Numbered from the stretch's first letter, positions 53,869-63,671 are shown. The stretch is 64,000 bases of DNA from Corynebacterium humireducens NBRC 106098 = DSM 45392 (GCF_000819445.1 NZ_CP005286.1:2604001-2668000), one strand, 5' to 3'. The notes: generated by a model not told the origin, from the sequence alone. Program-made: numbers and translations.

Positions 53869-54454
53869 CTCCAGAAGGGTGGGGGAGCGGAACCGACATC
53901 CACGCAAGGCACTGGTGACCGGCGGCTCCCGGAAATGACCGACACTGAGGGGCAGCAAATGGGGCGCTAGGGCCAGCCCGCTGGCATCACTGCGGTGGAT
54001 CACAGGGCAGACGGCCACGGCCAGCTGCGGGATGGGGGGACGCAGGGCACGCCCCGGAGATTGTCATTCCACTCGAGGCCGGGGAAGTGGTGGATGCTGC
54101 GGATCACTACCGAGGAGCTCTCTCCGGCCGCGTCCAATGACCGAGAGAATGCCCGACGCAGAGCAGGTCCGGTTTGTGTAGTTTCACTGGCTGGGAGGTG
54201 GAGTCCACGTGAAGTTGCAGAGTCCCCACTCCACCGCCAGTCCCCGAGACCATAGGACAGGGGACCACCTACGTCACAGTGACGTAATTCCCAACAAAGC
54301 CACCCAGAAGCCAACCAATTACGTCACAAATAAGTCACGTCAATCATGGGGCACCACAATTCCCGTGCCACACCATTCTGTAAGACATCAATAGTGGGGG
54401 ACCGGAGCTCTCAGAACGACTCCCCGACAGCGCCGACACGGGCATACTGTGGGT
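53869..54454. other. 586-bp region without a convincing gene
   Basis: Several short open frames exist but none has a recognisable domain, a good start or matching codon use. The right third is relatively AT-rich. It contains the palindrome TACGTCAC-A-GTGACGTA (54270-54286) and further ACGTCAC elements at 54321-54342, and a CATACT box just before the next gene. Confidence 0.5.
54270..54286. promoter_or_regulatory. Perfect 17-nt palindrome, probable operator
   Basis: TACGTCAC-A-GTGACGTA. It shares ACGTCACAGTG with the merR promoter region (50545-50554) and is followed by ACGTCAC and GTCACGTCA at 54321-54342. Confidence 0.45.
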
Positions 54455-54832
54455 ATGTCTGATTCCATCACCTGCTCACGACGCATGTTCCTGCTCGGCA
54501 CCGCGACGACTTTCGCGGGTGCCTTCCTCGCCGCCTGCGGTAGCGAACCCGACGCCGAGATCGCGGCGGCCGACGTCCCGGTGGGCAGCGCCACCATCTT
54601 CGACGGCTTCATCATTGCACAGCCGGTCGAGGGCACGTACGTCGCCTACTCCCAGACCTGCCCGCACCAGCGCAGCCCCATCACCGAGGTGGAGGGGGAC
54701 ACCGTGAGGTGCACCGCCCACAACTCGATCTTCCACATCGCGGACGGCTCGGTCATCTCGGGCCCGTCCCGGGACCCGCTCTACCCGGCGAAGGTCTCGC
54801 AGAGCGGCGGCACGCTCAACGTCTCCAAGTAG
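54455..54832 (+). CDS. Tat-exported Rieske [2Fe-2S] lipoprotein
   Basis: A 125-residue protein with a twin-arginine signal (SRRMFLLGTATTFAGAFLAACG) that also ends in a lipobox LAAC, so it is probably exported folded and lipid-anchored outside. The Rieske domain has CPHQRSPI and CTAHNSIFHIADGSV; in the second motif the usual CxxH spacing is kept, and the cluster can form. Possible role: small extracytoplasmic electron carrier. ATG 54455 is preceded by CATACT (6-nt gap). The end overlaps the convergent OYE gene by 17 bp. Confidence 0.83.
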   Translation: MSDSITCSRRMFLLGTATTFAGAFLAACGSEPDAEIAAADVPVGSATIFDGFIIAQPVEGTYVAYSQTCPHQRSPITEVEGDTVRCTAHNSIFHIADGSVISGPSRDPLYPAKVSQSGGTLNVSK

Positions 54833-55901
54833 CGCGCCAGTAGGAGCCGGGGTAGGGGATCTCGCCCCGCTCCAGTCCGAGCTCGTGGGCGGCACGCAGC
54901 GCCCACCCGGACTCGCGGAGGGCCGCGCGGCCGATGAGGATGACGTCGGCCCGGTCCTCCCGGAGGATCTCCTCGGCCTGCTCCGGTTCGGTGATCATGC
55001 CGACGGCGGCCGTCGGTATGCCGGCCTCCCGGCGGATCGTCTCCGCGAAGGGCACCTGGAAACCGGGGCCGGTGGGGATCTTCGCCGGGGCGGCACCGCC
55101 GGTGGAGACGTCGATGAGGTCGACACCGGCGTCGCGAAGCAGTGCGGCGAGACGCACGGACTGCTCGAGGTCCCATGCGCCGTCGATCCAGTCGGTGGCG
55201 GAGATGCGCACCAGCAGCGGCATGCCCTCCGGGATGACCGCCCGCACCGCCGCGACGACGGCGAGGAAGAGGCGGGTGCGGTTCTCGAAGGAGCCGCCCC
55301 ACTCGTCGGTGCGCCGGTTCGCCAGGGGAGTGAGGAACTGGTGGAGCAGGTAGCCGTGGGCGCCGTGGATCTCGACGGTGTCGAAACCCGCCCGCACCGC
55401 ACGTTCGGCGGCGGCGGCGAACTGACCGGGGATCGCCGCGATCTCCTCGGCACTCATCTCGCGGGGCGCGTCGAGACCCTCCTGCGCGACGGCGGAGGGA
55501 CCGATGGTGTGCCAGCCGCCGTGGCCGACGGGGACGGTGCCCTCGCCCAGGCCCGGACGCCAGGGGGTGGTGGACGCCTTGCGACCGGCGTGGTTGAGCT
55601 GGATGCCCATCTTCGCGCCCTGCGCGTGGACGAACTGGACGATGCGCGCCCAGGCCTTCTCCTGGCGGTCGTTCCACAGGCCGGTGCAGAGCGGGGAGAT
55701 GCGCCCCTCGGGGACCACGCCGGTCGCCTCCGCGATGAGGAGGCCGAAACCGCCGGCGGCGCGGGCGCCGTAGTGGACGAGGTGCCAGTCCTCGGGGGTG
55801 CCGTCGGAATCGAAGGCGTGGTACTGGCACATGGGCGGCATCCACGCCCGGTTGCGGATCTCCAGATCGCGCAGGCGCAGCGGCGAGAAAAGTAGCGTCA
55901 T
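54816..55901 (-). CDS. NADH:flavin oxidoreductase, old yellow enzyme (YqjM/NamA class)
   Basis: A 361-residue FMN-dependent ene-reductase. The class-specific Cys is in MPPMCQYHAF (about residue 25), the substrate-binding His pair in EIHGAHGYLLHQFLTPLANRR landmark (His-x-x-x... HGAHGYLLH), and the FMN phosphate region in VILIGRAAL. It reduces activated C=C bonds with NADPH; natural substrate unknown. ATG 55901 lies 7 nt after TACCAT on the minus strand, favouring it over ATG 55910. Confidence 0.88.
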   Translation of the reverse strand: MTLLFSPLRLRDLEIRNRAWMPPMCQYHAFDSDGTPEDWHLVHYGARAAGGFGLLIAEATGVVPEGRISPLCTGLWNDRQEKAWARIVQFVHAQGAKMGIQLNHAGRKASTTPWRPGLGEGTVPVGHGGWHTIGPSAVAQEGLDAPREMSAEEIAAIPGQFAAAAERAVRAGFDTVEIHGAHGYLLHQFLTPLANRRTDEWGGSFENRTRLFLAVVAAVRAVIPEGMPLLVRISATDWIDGAWDLEQSVRLAALLRDAGVDLIDVSTGGAAPAKIPTGPGFQVPFAETIRREAGIPTAAVGMITEPEQAEEILREDRADVILIGRAALRESGWALRAAHELGLERGEIPYPGSYWRATWRR

Positions 55902-55937
55902 GTGCCCCATGGTAGGACGCGCCGTAAACTCCAAGAC

Positions 55938-56921
55938 ATGTTGTCCCTTCTCAGGCGGACTGACCCGCTCATCCTTCTCATCATCGCGGCGGTGGTGGTG
56001 GCGATCATCGTGCCCGCCCGCGGCGACTTCGCGGAGTGGTTCTCCACTGCGACGAACATCGCCATCGCGTTCCTCTTCTTCCTCTACGGCGCCCGCCTGT
56101 CGACGCAGGAGGCGGTGAAGGGTCTCCTGCACTGGCGGCTGCACCTGCTCATCCTGGCGTTCACGTTCCTGGTGTTCCCGGTCATCGGCGTGGCCCTGCG
56201 CCCCCTCGGCGGGCTGATCGGCGAGGACATGTACCTGGGCATCCTCTTCATGACGCTGGTGCCCTCGACCGTGCAGTCCTCGGTGGCGTTCACGTCGATC
56301 GCGAAGGGCAACTACGCCGGCGCGATCGTCGCGGCCAGCGCCTCGAACCTGGCGGGTGTGTTCCTCACGCCGCTGCTGGTGATGCTGCTCATGTCGGGGG
56401 CGGGCACGATCCACGTGGACACGCAGGTGTTCATCGACATCGCCGTGCTCCTCCTCCTGCCCTTCGTCCTGGGCCAGGTCCTGCGCCGCTGGGTCAAGGG
56501 CTTCGCCGCGAACAAGGCCACGAAGATCGTAGACCGCGGCTCGATCACCATGGTCGTGTACTCGGCGTTCTCCGCGGGCATGGTCGCCGGCGTCTGGTCG
56601 GATGTGTCGGTGGGGCAGATCGTTTTCCTCATCGTCTTCTCGATCGTCCTGGTCGCCATCATGCTGTGGCTGACCCGTTTCTCCGCGGAGAAGCTGGGCT
56701 TCAACCAGAAGGACATGAAGGCCATCCAGTTCTGCGGCACCAAGAAGTCGCTCGCGACCGGCCTGCCGATGGCGTCGGTCATCTTCGGCGGCGCGAGCAT
56801 CGGTCTGCTCATCCTGCCGCTGATGATCTTCCACCAGGTGCAGCTCATGATGTGCTCCTGGTTGGCGGCGCGTTACGCCCGCCAGGCACCGCCCCGCAAG
56901 CCGGTGGTCCTGCACTCCTGA
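55938..56921 (+). CDS. Bile acid:sodium symporter-like transporter (YfeH type, SBF_like)
   Basis: A 327-residue transporter with nine or ten membrane segments and the SBF_like motifs FLFFLYGARLSTQEAVKGL, LVPSTVQSSVAFTSIAKGNYAGAI and FCGTKKSLATGLPMASVIFG. Members are found in most bacteria; substrates are unproven (organic anions are assumed). ATG 55938 is 7 nt behind TAAACT (55925-55930), so leaderless; the promoter lies close to that of the divergent OYE gene. Confidence 0.85.
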   Translation: MLSLLRRTDPLILLIIAAVVVAIIVPARGDFAEWFSTATNIAIAFLFFLYGARLSTQEAVKGLLHWRLHLLILAFTFLVFPVIGVALRPLGGLIGEDMYLGILFMTLVPSTVQSSVAFTSIAKGNYAGAIVAASASNLAGVFLTPLLVMLLMSGAGTIHVDTQVFIDIAVLLLLPFVLGQVLRRWVKGFAANKATKIVDRGSITMVVYSAFSAGMVAGVWSDVSVGQIVFLIVFSIVLVAIMLWLTRFSAEKLGFNQKDMKAIQFCGTKKSLATGLPMASVIFGGASIGLLILPLMIFHQVQLMMCSWLAARYARQAPPRKPVVLHS

Positions 56922-56948
56922 TTGCTTTTCGACGCCCGCCCCCTACGA

Positions 56949-56964
56949 TGTTTCACGTGAAACA
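56949..56964. other. Perfect parS ParB binding site 4
   Basis: TGTTTCACGTGAAACA, all 16 positions of the consensus. It overlaps the -10 region and predicted start codon of the small gene that follows. Confidence 0.92.
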
Positions 56965-57271
56965 AAACATCCACGTACGCATCGACATGAGCATCCCGGG
57001 GGCGGGTTCTGTGATTCATGTGGCAGAACTCCTGCCGCGGGACGCGCAGACCTGCACCATGATCCGCATCATCGAGCTGGACCCCTCCGAGACGATCCGC
57101 GGCGGCGCCACCCAGGACACCTCCGCCGGCCTGGCGCAGGCCCCCAACCCGGTCGTGCCGCACCCGGACACCTACGCCGACTTCCCGGACATCGAGCACC
57201 GTCTCCTCAGCCCGGAGGAGTTCGAGGGCCTGTGGGCGGAGGCCGTGGCGGCCTTCCCGAAGCTCGGCTGA
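56957..57271 (+). CDS. Small conserved-looking protein of unknown function
   Basis: A protein of about 104 residues (HVRIDMSIPGAGSVIHVAELL..., C-terminal EEFEGLWAEAVAAFPKLG). No family recognised; it is soluble and acidic at the end. A TACGAT box at 56944-56949 is 7 nt from GTG 56957 in the middle of the parS site, so a leaderless start there is possible; ATG 56948 and ATG 56987 are alternatives. If right, ParB bound at parS would cover its promoter. Confidence 0.6.
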   Translation: MKQNIHVRIDMSIPGAGSVIHVAELLPRDAQTCTMIRIIELDPSETIRGGATQDTSAGLAQAPNPVVPHPDTYADFPDIEHRLLSPEEFEGLWAEAVAAFPKLG

Positions 57272-57281
57272 CCGGACTCAG

Positions 57282-57623
57282 CTAGAAGACGAGGTTGACC
57301 AGGCCCATGTAGGCCAGGGTTCCTCCGAGGATCGAGAGCCCAGAGTCCCGCCGCCAGGCGTGCAGCCCCAGGGTCACCGCGACCCCGATGAGGGCCGCCG
57401 CCAGGCCACCGGGCGCCGAACGCTGCCCGAGGAGCGTGTACACCACCAGCACGGTCATCACTCCCACCGGCATCATCCGGGCGAGCAGACCGAAGAACTG
57501 GTTGTCGCGCAGCGCCCTGACAAAGGCGAAGGGCAGCCAGCGCAGCGCCACCGTGACCACCCCGATGGGCAGCAGGACCGCCAACGTCTGGGTGAGGGTG
57601 ACCCCCTCGGGAAGCCCGTACAT
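57282..57623 (-). CDS. brnE: Branched-chain amino acid exporter subunit, AzlD/BrnE family
   Basis: A 113-residue membrane protein with four hydrophobic segments and the AzlD motif ALRWLPFAFVRALRDNQFFGLLARMMPVGVMTVLVVY (about residues 27-63). With the AzlC partner it forms a two-component exporter of branched-chain amino acids and methionine in C. glutamicum (BrnFE). Its ATG overlaps the brnF stop (TGATG). No lrp-like regulator gene is adjacent, unlike in C. glutamicum. Confidence 0.82.
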   Translation of the reverse strand: MYGLPEGVTLTQTLAVLLPIGVVTVALRWLPFAFVRALRDNQFFGLLARMMPVGVMTVLVVYTLLGQRSAPGGLAAALIGVAVTLGLHAWRRDSGLSILGGTLAYMGLVNLVF

Positions 57624-58318
57624 CAGACCCTCCACTCCAGGCGACGGTCCAGGGCGGGGGAGAGGTGCCGGCCGATGAGGACGAGGAAGTAGGCGCTCAG
57701 CGCCACCATGAGCATCTGCCCCGGGAGCACCAGGCCGGCAACGAGTGCCAGGCCACCGGCGAGCAGCGGCAGGGAGAGGTCCCGGCTGCCCCGGAAGGTC
57801 TCCCACGCCAGCACCACGAACAGTGCGACGAGTGCGAACTCCATGCCCTGGATGCCCGCCGGGATGACCTCACCGACGAGCGCCCCGATGATGCCGGGCA
57901 CCACCCACATCGCCTGGCAGAAGAGCTGGATCGTCAGCACCTGCGTACCGGAGCGCGGAGGGTGGGCGGAGGCGATGGCGTAGGACTCGTCGGTCAGCGA
58001 GTACGTGGAGTAAGCACGGCCGGCCCGGCCCCGGACGAGGTGCCGGGGGAAGGTGAGGCCGTAGAAGATGTGCCGGAAGTTGACCATGAAGGCGGTCAGC
58101 GCCGTCGACAGGGGGCCGACGCCGGCGAGCACCAGGTTGACCGCCAGGAACTCCATGGACCCGGCGTAGATGAGCACCGAGAAGACCGGCGTCCACCACC
58201 AGGCGAAACCCACCTGCGTCATCAGCAGGCCGAAGGCCAGCCCCAGGGGGACCAGCCCGAGCGCGACGGCCCAGGCGTCCCGCAGTCCGGCACGGACGTC
58301 AGGGAACGCGGGGGTCAA
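57623..58318 (-). CDS. brnF: Branched-chain amino acid exporter subunit, AzlC/BrnF family
   Basis: A 231-residue membrane protein with about seven segments and the AzlC motifs LGLVPLGLAFGLL, SMEFLAVNLVLAG, NFRHIFYGLTFP and SLTDESYA. It forms the larger exporter subunit. The start appears to be TTG 58318, overlapping the yqgE stop in TTGA; no better start exists in frame, so translation is probably coupled to yqgE. Longer open frames upstream are yqgE shadows. Confidence 0.82.
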   Translation of the reverse strand: MTPAFPDVRAGLRDAWAVALGLVPLGLAFGLLMTQVGFAWWWTPVFSVLIYAGSMEFLAVNLVLAGVGPLSTALTAFMVNFRHIFYGLTFPRHLVRGRAGRAYSTYSLTDESYAIASAHPPRSGTQVLTIQLFCQAMWVVPGIIGALVGEVIPAGIQGMEFALVALFVVLAWETFRGSRDLSLPLLAGGLALVAGLVLPGQMLMVALSAYFLVLIGRHLSPALDRRLEWRV

Positions 58319-58926
58319 TTGTCCATGAGGTCGGCGGGGAACGTCGAGAAGAGCGGCAGCGGCGGCTGCTGGCGGCGCATGACGTCGCCCCACAGGTCGG
58401 TGCGGCCCGGGACGATGACGTCGGTGGGCAGCGCCGGGGTGACGAACCAGTCGCCGCGGTCGATCTCCCCGTCGAGCTGGCCGGGCGCCCACTCGGCGTA
58501 ACCGGCGAACAGACGCATGCCCTCGACGAGCTCGGCGATGTCACCGGGATCGGCGCGCAGGTCGACGTGGGCGAGGCGGTTGGCCAGGCGGTTGAGCTGC
58601 GGGGCCGTCTCCATGTCGACGCCCGCCTTGGTCATCGCCAGACCGACGACGGACTGCTGGTTGAGGGGGCCACCGATGTAGAGGGCCTGCGGCTTCGCGA
58701 CGGCCGGCAGCCAGTCCGGCATGACGTTGAACACGGCCAGGTCACTGCGCGACGCCAGGTTCACGCCGAAGGTGAGGTGCTCGTTGTGCTCGATGATGAG
58801 CACGACGGAACGGTTGAACTCGTCCGACAGCATCCCCGGGGCGGCGACGAGCAGCATGCCCGGCGCCGGCTCATTGCGCTCAAGGGCGTTGAACAGGCGA
58901 TCGGCGTAGAAATCAGACATCGACAT
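58315..58926 (-). CDS. YqgE/AlgH family protein (UPF0301)
   Basis: A 203-residue cytoplasmic protein of the YqgE/AlgH family: GMLLVAAPGMLSDEFNRSVVLIIEHNEH near the N-terminus, YIGGPLNQQSV and RLFAGYAEWAPGQLDGEI (Gly-Tyr-x-x-W-x-x-x-Q-L). Function unknown. ATG 58926 has GGGAGG upstream; ATG 58920 is an alternative. First gene of a unit with brnFE. Confidence 0.88.
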   Translation of the reverse strand: MSMSDFYADRLFNALERNEPAPGMLLVAAPGMLSDEFNRSVVLIIEHNEHLTFGVNLASRSDLAVFNVMPDWLPAVAKPQALYIGGPLNQQSVVGLAMTKAGVDMETAPQLNRLANRLAHVDLRADPGDIAELVEGMRLFAGYAEWAPGQLDGEIDRGDWFVTPALPTDVIVPGRTDLWGDVMRRQQPPLPLFSTFPADLMDN

Positions 58927-59003
58927 GGTGGGTGCGACCTCCCTCGCTCAGCTGACCCTGTGACTGTTCAGCTTCCCACCCCCCGCACGGTTCTGCAAAC
59001 GCG

Positions 59004-60458
59004 TCAGTTCTGCGCGGCCCACCACGCCCGCAGTTCCGCGACGGCCTCCTCCCGCTCGAGGGGGCCCCGCTCGAGGCGCAGCTCCTTGAGGAAGGACCAT
59101 GCGCGGCCGACGTCGGGACCGGCAGGCAGCCCGAGGATCTCCATGATCTCGTTGCCGTCGAGGTCGGGACGCACGCGGGCGAGATCCTCACGGGCGGCGA
59201 TGTCCGCGATGCGCTCCTCCAGGTGGTCGTAGGTGCGCTGCAGGCGGGCGGCCTTCCGCTTATTGCGGGTGGTGGAGTCGGCGCGGACCAGCTTGTGCAG
59301 GCGGGGGAGCAGTTCCCCGGCGTCGGTGACGTAGCGGCGCACCGCGGAGTCGGTCCACTGGCCCTCACCGAAGCCGTAGAAACGCATGTGCAGGTAGATG
59401 AGCTGGGAGACGTCGCCGACCATCTGCTTCGAGTACTTCAGCGCCCGCATGCGGCGGCGCACCAGCTTCGCGCCGACCACCTCGTGGTGGTGGAAGGTGA
59501 CGCGCCCCTCCTCGTTCCAGGAGCGGGTCTCGGGCTTGCCGCAGTCGTGGAGCAACGCCGCCCAGCGGAGCACGAGGTCGGGGCCGTCCTCCTCCTGGTC
59601 GATGGCCTGGCGGAGCACCTGCATGGAGTGGGCGTAGACGTCCTTGTGCTGGTTGTGCTCGTCCTTCATGTCCTGCATGGCGGGGATCTCGGGGAACACG
59701 TGGCGGGCGATGCCGGTCTGCACGAGCAGGTTCATGCCGGTCCACGGGGACTCGCCGAGCATGAGCTTGTCCAGCTCCACCTGGATACGTTCGGCGGTGA
59801 TGCGTCCGATCTCCCCGGCCATGTCGGTCATGGCGGCCTTCACGCGGTCGGCCACGCCGAAGCCCAGCTGGGAGACGAAACGCGCGGCACGCAGCATGCG
59901 CAGCGGATCGTCGTGGAAGGAGATCTCCGGGGCGTCCGGGGTATCCAGGCGGCGGTCCACGAGGTCCTGCAGACCACCGACGGGGTCGTGGAAGCGGGCG
60001 GTGAGCTGCCCGGCGTCGTCGACAAGCAGTTCCACGGCCATGGCGTTGACCTTGAAGTCGCGGCGGATGAGATCGCCCTCCAGGGTGTCGCCGAACATGA
60101 CGGAGGGGTTGCGGGAGACGCCGTCGTAGGAGTCGGAGCGGAAGGTGGTGATCTCGACCTGCTGGCCGCGGTGCGCGGCGGAGACGGTGCCGAACTCGAT
60201 GCCGGTGTCCCAGACGTGTCCGGCCCAGCCCTCCAGAATGGAGGAGATGACGTCGGGGCGGGCGGGCGTGGTGAAGTCGAGGTCGTTACCCAGGCGCCCG
60301 AGAATGGCGTCGCGGACCGAGCCGCCGACCAGATAGAGAGGTAGGGAGCGGGACTGGAACTCGGCGACCAGGTCGCCGAGGACGTCCTGCAGGCCGGCGA
60401 TCGTGCGCTCGGCCTGCGCGAGAAGGGCCAGGGGGGTAAGGGACTCGTCCGCGTTCAC
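59004..60458 (-). CDS. pcnA: CCA tRNA nucleotidyltransferase
   Basis: A 484-residue enzyme that builds or repairs the 3' CCA of tRNAs. The nucleotidyltransferase core shows LVGGSVRDAILGRLGNDLDFTT with the two catalytic Asp residues, the neck region FHDDPLRMLRAARFVSQLGF, and a C-terminal HD domain with LLHDCGKPETRS. Length and HD fusion match actinobacterial members. GTG 60458 is 8 nt behind TAGACT on the minus strand (leaderless); a frame continuing to 61205 is a shadow of the NUDIX gene. Position before the NUDIX gene is conserved in Actinobacteria. Confidence 0.94.
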   Translation of the reverse strand: MNADESLTPLALLAQAERTIAGLQDVLGDLVAEFQSRSLPLYLVGGSVRDAILGRLGNDLDFTTPARPDVISSILEGWAGHVWDTGIEFGTVSAAHRGQQVEITTFRSDSYDGVSRNPSVMFGDTLEGDLIRRDFKVNAMAVELLVDDAGQLTARFHDPVGGLQDLVDRRLDTPDAPEISFHDDPLRMLRAARFVSQLGFGVADRVKAAMTDMAGEIGRITAERIQVELDKLMLGESPWTGMNLLVQTGIARHVFPEIPAMQDMKDEHNQHKDVYAHSMQVLRQAIDQEEDGPDLVLRWAALLHDCGKPETRSWNEEGRVTFHHHEVVGAKLVRRRMRALKYSKQMVGDVSQLIYLHMRFYGFGEGQWTDSAVRRYVTDAGELLPRLHKLVRADSTTRNKRKAARLQRTYDHLEERIADIAAREDLARVRPDLDGNEIMEILGLPAGPDVGRAWSFLKELRLERGPLEREEAVAELRAWWAAQN

Positions 60459-60533
60459 AACCGCTGAGTCTACCGGGGACACGCTGCGGCCTGGGAATTT
60501 CGAAAGGTCGTCCCACCGGTTACGATCATGGGG

Positions 60534-61265
60534 ATGACTGAGAATGATCCCCAGGGCCCCAAGCGCCGGCGTCGCCGCCGCTCGCGTCGTCGTGGATCCG
60601 GAACTCAGGGACAGCAGCAGTCGAAGCAGACCCAGCAGACTGGTGAGAAGAGCGAGCCGAAGACCTCCCAGCGCCCCCCGCAGAAGCGTCGCCGTCGCCC
60701 GAATCGGAACCCGCACCGGGTGCAGAAGGCGCAGAAGCAGCACCGCCCGCAGCAGAACCGCATGGCCACCCGCGACGAAACGTCCGCGGGCGGCCTCGTC
60801 GTCTCCGGACTGGCGGAGGCGGTCAACGACGCCGGCGAGGTCGACCTCAGCCGTATCTACGTCGCCCTGATCGGCCGTCTGGACCGCCGGGGACGTCTCC
60901 TGTGGTCGATGCCGAAGGGCCACGTGGAGCCGGGGGAGAACCGCCGCGCCACCGCGGAGCGTGAGGTGTGGGAGGAGACCGGCGTGTACGGCGAGGCCTT
61001 CGCGGACCTCGGCGTCATCGACTACTGGTTCGTCTCCGAGGGGGTGCGCATCCACAAGACGGTGCACCACCACCTGCTCCGTTTCGTCGACGGCGACCTC
61101 AACGACGATGACCCGGAGGTGACCGAGGTGGCGTGGATCCCGGTGTCCGAGCTCATCGAGCACCTGGCCTACGCGGACGAGCGCAAGCTGGCGCGCACCG
61201 CCCATGACCTCCTGCCGGAGCTGGCACGGGAGGAGAAGGCCGCGGGAAGGGCGACCCCACGGTGA
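60534..61265 (+). CDS. NUDIX hydrolase with basic N-terminal tail
   Basis: A 243-residue protein. Residues 1-78 are extremely basic and Gln/Arg-rich (runs such as [12 protein letters not shown] and [10 protein letters not shown]), perhaps for nucleic-acid or ribosome contact. The NUDIX domain follows (about 85-235) with a complete box, [23 protein letters not shown], showing G-x5-E-x7-RE-x-x-EE-x-G. It matches the Rv3908-type gene next to pcnA and DUF6049 in mycobacteria. TACGAT at 60521-60526 is 7 nt before the ATG. It overlaps the next gene by 4 bp. Confidence 0.88.
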   Translation: MTENDPQGPKRRRRRRSRRRGSGTQGQQQSKQTQQTGEKSEPKTSQRPPQKRRRRPNRNPHRVQKAQKQHRPQQNRMATRDETSAGGLVVSGLAEAVNDAGEVDLSRIYVALIGRLDRRGRLLWSMPKGHVEPGENRRATAEREVWEETGVYGEAFADLGVIDYWFVSEGVRIHKTVHHHLLRFVDGDLNDDDPEVTEVAWIPVSELIEHLAYADERKLARTAHDLLPELAREEKAAGRATPR

Positions 61266-63658
61266 CGCGGGCGCTGGTCGCAGCGTGCGCCGCGGCGGCC
61301 GTGTGCGTGTCCGCGCCCACCGTCCTCGCCGCCCCCACCCCCTACTCCCCGGAGACCCGGGAGGCGTGGGTCAACCCCATGGCCCGTGCCGGGGAGTCCG
61401 GCGACCTGCGTATCGACGTCACCCGTGCCCCCGACACCATCCGCGCGGGGGAGGAGATGCGGCTGGTGCTCACGGTGTCGAACTCCTCCGACGAGGCCGT
61501 CTCCGACCTGTTCATCGGTGCCCGGCGCGGCGATCCGACGTGGACGGTGGAGGAGGCCCGCCGGGTCCTCGCGCTGGACACCGGCGCGTACCCCTGGGCC
61601 GGCCCGGGCCTGGAGCTGCCGGGGGAGCTGGGTCCGGGGGAGCGCCGGGAGGTGACGCTGGTCCTGCCACCGGAGTTCCTGCCGGAGGGCACGTTCCCGC
61701 TGCTCCTGCAGATGGGGGAGACGACCGAGCGGATGCTCGTCACCGTCACCCCGGCGCCCACCGCGGGCGGCGAGGACGTCACGGCCCCGCAGGTCCCGGG
61801 CCTGACGGTGCTGCTGCCGCTGACCGCCCCCGTGGACATCGTGCCCGGTGAGACCGGTCGCGCCGCCGAGGAGACGCCGCTCATCCTGCAGACCGAGCAG
61901 CTGGCGGGTCAGCTCGCGCCCGGGGGGCGCCTGAGCGGGCTTCTCGACGTCTACGCCACCGAGCAGCGCGGCACCTGCCTGGCGGTGGATCCCGCGCTGG
62001 TGGACACCGTGTCCCGGATGAGGTCCGGGTACACCGTCGCCGGGGAGCGCCCCTCGCTGACGAAGAAGACCCAACGCCTGCGTGACAGCTGGTTCTCCGA
62101 CGACGAACCCGACCCCGGTGTCCCGGGCCGGGGCGCCGCCGACGCGGCCGCCTGGCTGGAGCGCCTGCAGGGGGCGGGGTGCGTCGTGCCCCTGCCGTGG
62201 GCCGACGCGGACGTCAACGCCGTCGCCGCCACCGAGGACGAGTGGCTGTTCCGGGAGGCCACCGCCCGCGGCCCGCAGCTGCTCGCGGAGGAGCTCGGGG
62301 TGACACCGGTGGGCAACGTCGTCGTCCCGCCGTCCGGGTACGTCACCGAGCAGGCCGCCTCCGCGCTGGGCTGGGCGGACCAGACCGTGTCCGTCGAGGA
62401 GTCGTGGGAGGCGGCCGTCGCGGAGCTGACGCCGCAGCCCGCCGGGGTGGGGGACACGTCGCTGGAGTCGACGCACATCCCGGACCGTTCCGGCGCGCCG
62501 ACGCCGGGTGCGCCGGTGCGTGTCCTCGTGGCCGCCAACTCGGTGTGGGGTGTGCCGCAGCAGGACAATCACGCGCTTCTCGCCCCGGGCGTCACGGCCG
62601 TGACCTACTCACCGGCGCTCGGTTCGCTGCTCGCCGCGACGGGCCCCGTGCCGCGCACGACGGGCTACTCCCACCCGGACTGGCGTTTCGACTACCGCCT
62701 CGACTCCCCGGCCGCCCGCGCCGTCACCGCCGCCTCGGCCGTCCGCCTCGCCGTCCGCCAGCAGACGCTGCCCGGCGACTGGGCGCAGAGCCCGCAGCCG
62801 GTCCTCGTCATGCCGGCGCCGCTTCTCGACGTCCCCACCGCCGGCACCCTCCTGCGCACCGTCACCACGCTTCTCGACGACGCCGCCGCCACCCCCCTCG
62901 CCCTCGCGGACGCGCTGACGCCGCCCCCGGGGCTGGAGCAGCAGCCCGTGGCCCCGCCGTCCGTCGGCGTCACCCGCTTCGGCAGCCCGTGGCCCGACCC
63001 GGCGGCCGTCAGTGACACCGAGGTGCTCCGCGCCGCGCAGCAGACCCGCTACACCGACGACCTCACCCGCATGATGGTCAACGAACCGGCGATCCAGCTC
63101 GACCGCTACGACTTCACCCTGCCCCTGCGCCGCGACATCCTGATGGCGCTCACGGGGACGTCGAGAAGCTCCCTGGCGACCCGTGACAACGCCGTCCGCG
63201 CCGCCGACGAACGCCTCGACGCCAACCGGCGGACCCTCCAGGAGCTGCGCGGCTCCGTGGCGCTCATCCCGCCGGGGAACGTGTACACGCGGGCGTCGGA
63301 AAGCTCCCCGCTGCTCATCGTCGCGGAGAACGGACTGCCGCTGCCCGTGGACTCCGATCTGGCGTACTCCGGGCCGGAGGGCGCGACGCTGGCGATGAAC
63401 GGCTACGTGTACATCCCGGCACACGGCTCGATCACCGTCCCGCTGACGGCCGACCTGCCCGCCGAGGAGAGCCAGACGCACCTGAGCCTGTGGCTGGCCA
63501 CCCGCGACGGGTCCCCGATCTCGACGCCGGTGGAGATTACAGTGCAGACACGTGCCGGTATCGTCGGCACCTACGGCGTCGCCCTGCTCATCGTGGTGGG
63601 GCTGGCGCTCGCGCTGCTGTTCCGCGTCGGGCGTCACCGTCGACGCCGGCGTCCCTAG
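61262..63658 (+). CDS. DUF6049 family secreted, membrane-anchored protein
   Basis: A 798-residue protein with a signal peptide (residues 1 to about 24, ending VLAAP), a long extracytoplasmic part, and one C-terminal membrane segment ([19 protein letters not shown]) followed by an RRRRR tail. It corresponds to the Rv3909-type gene found directly before the lipid II flippase gene in Actinobacteria. Function unknown; a role near MurJ in the envelope is inferred from the neighbourhood only. GTG 61262 overlaps the NUDIX stop by 4 bp. It carries four copies of the 10-mer GCTTCTCGAC/GTCGAGAAGC. Confidence 0.85.
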   Translation: MTRALVAACAAAAVCVSAPTVLAAPTPYSPETREAWVNPMARAGESGDLRIDVTRAPDTIRAGEEMRLVLTVSNSSDEAVSDLFIGARRGDPTWTVEEARRVLALDTGAYPWAGPGLELPGELGPGERREVTLVLPPEFLPEGTFPLLLQMGETTERMLVTVTPAPTAGGEDVTAPQVPGLTVLLPLTAPVDIVPGETGRAAEETPLILQTEQLAGQLAPGGRLSGLLDVYATEQRGTCLAVDPALVDTVSRMRSGYTVAGERPSLTKKTQRLRDSWFSDDEPDPGVPGRGAADAAAWLERLQGAGCVVPLPWADADVNAVAATEDEWLFREATARGPQLLAEELGVTPVGNVVVPPSGYVTEQAASALGWADQTVSVEESWEAAVAELTPQPAGVGDTSLESTHIPDRSGAPTPGAPVRVLVAANSVWGVPQQDNHALLAPGVTAVTYSPALGSLLAATGPVPRTTGYSHPDWRFDYRLDSPAARAVTAASAVRLAVRQQTLPGDWAQSPQPVLVMPAPLLDVPTAGTLLRTVTTLLDDAAATPLALADALTPPPGLEQQPVAPPSVGVTRFGSPWPDPAAVSDTEVLRAAQQTRYTDDLTRMMVNEPAIQLDRYDFTLPLRRDILMALTGTSRSSLATRDNAVRAADERLDANRRTLQELRGSVALIPPGNVYTRASESSPLLIVAENGLPLPVDSDLAYSGPEGATLAMNGYVYIPAHGSITVPLTADLPAEESQTHLSLWLATRDGSPISTPVEITVQTRAGIVGTYGVALLIVVGLALALLFRVGRHRRRRRP

Positions 63659-63671
63659 ATGAGAAATGACC

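Noticed and set aside
54205..54222. CACGTGAAG sequence as a fifth parS site
   Set aside because: Only the central CACGTGAA matches; the outer half-site bases needed for ParB are absent.
54000..54314. 104-codon leftward open frame in the gene-poor stretch
   Set aside because: No start signals, no family resemblance, and it reads through the 17-nt palindrome; not enough to call a gene or a transposase remnant.
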